This document shows, one piece after another, positions 63,919 to 64,000 of a stretch of 64,000 bases of DNA (its first letter is position 1; each line of letters opens with the position of its first letter). This DNA comes from Cytophagales bacterium. GTDB lineage: Bacteria > Bacteroidota > Bacteroidia > Cytophagales > Cyclobacteriaceae. The stretch is taken from the NCBI GenBank assembly GCA_020403045.1, contig JADBYK010000021.1, forward strand, positions 21,648-85,647, read 5' to 3'. The notes below the pieces were generated by a model. That model searched no databases and had not been told where the DNA came from. It saw nothing but the letters and a program-made list of their open reading frames with translations. Both the position numbers and the translations under genes were made by a program.

Positions 63919-64000
63919 TTGAAGGCTAAGAAAAGTGTTTCAAAAAGTTGGGTCAAAAAGACGCTTGGATTTATTTTCCACTTGTTGATCATCCGTTTGA
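63919..64000 (+). CDS. Possible 5' end of a further gene (cut by window end)
   Basis: From TTG 63919 the frame stays open to the end and reads as a basic N-terminus followed by a hydrophobic segment (KSVSKSWVKKTLGFIFHLLI). That fits a membrane-anchored protein, but there are only 27 codons, no ATG and no other support. A stop lies two codons upstream. Confidence 0.25.
   Translation, partial: MKAKKSVSKSWVKKTLGFIFHLLIIRL

Overview
The window is chromosomal DNA of a member of the Bacteroidota, most likely order Cytophagales (phylum fairly sure, family not resolved). Pointers are the family mix (FtsZ with a long linker and the Bacteroidota tail, head-GIN adhesin, PD40/OmpA protein, DUF3667, DUF4421, fused CcoNO oxidase, GxxExxY protein, clade II NosZ lipoprotein), promoters of the TTG-N19-TAnnTTTG type, and few Shine-Dalgarno sequences. 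I see no rRNA, tRNA, CRISPR array or complete insertion sequence.

1-4.0 kb: end of the division cluster (ftsQ 3' end, ftsA, ftsZ), its genes separated by short dyad repeats and closed by a structured transcript tail with a strong terminator. 4.0-28.2 kb: housekeeping and metabolism: YiaA-like protein, a periplasmic alpha/beta-hydrolase/VanX-type dipeptidase fusion, MazG-like enzyme, comB, gcvT, a large TPR membrane protein with gatC and plsC, M24 peptidase, thioesterase, MATE, NUDIX, rnhB, DUF3667, NRDE/TANGO2, an orphan ABC ATPase, adenosyltransferase, Uma2, prfB (with its programmed frameshift), two MFS transporters, lysoplasmalogenase, MgtC and a head-GIN protein.

28.2-49.2 kb: a coherent low-oxygen respiration island. 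usp-ccoI-ccoS-crp/fnr, then a cytochrome c, nosZ, a cluster membrane protein, nosL, nosD, nosF, nosY, then fasciclin, CopD-like, cupin and truncated hemoglobin genes, then ccoNO-ccoQ-ccoP-ccoG-ccoH-SafE and a second usp. Together these specify nitrous oxide reduction, a high-affinity cbb3 oxidase, and the copper delivery and assembly machinery both need. Four palindromes of the form TGAT-N4-(A/G)TCA lie in intergenic regions of this island. Two of them sit at exactly the same distance from a Bacteroidota -7 box. The Crp/Fnr regulator encoded inside the island is the obvious candidate to bind them.

49.2-57.2 kb: DnaJ-domain protein, SUI1/YciH factor, ABC-F ATPase, OmpA/PD40 envelope protein, lon. 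57.2-59.4 kb: a small accessory pocket with a probable outer-membrane-protein relic, a RHH/PIN toxin-antitoxin pair, a DUF4143 ATPase and a 38-bp concentric palindrome. 59.6-64 kb: hslU, DUF4421 protein, a potassium channel, a secreted protein of unknown function and the possible start of one more gene.

Most interesting items: the shared operator and promoter geometry of the nos/cbb3 island, a membrane-protein gene interrupted by an in-frame TAG (40.8-41.3 kb), the hydrolase-VanX fusion, the structured RNA after ftsZ, and the palindrome before hslU.
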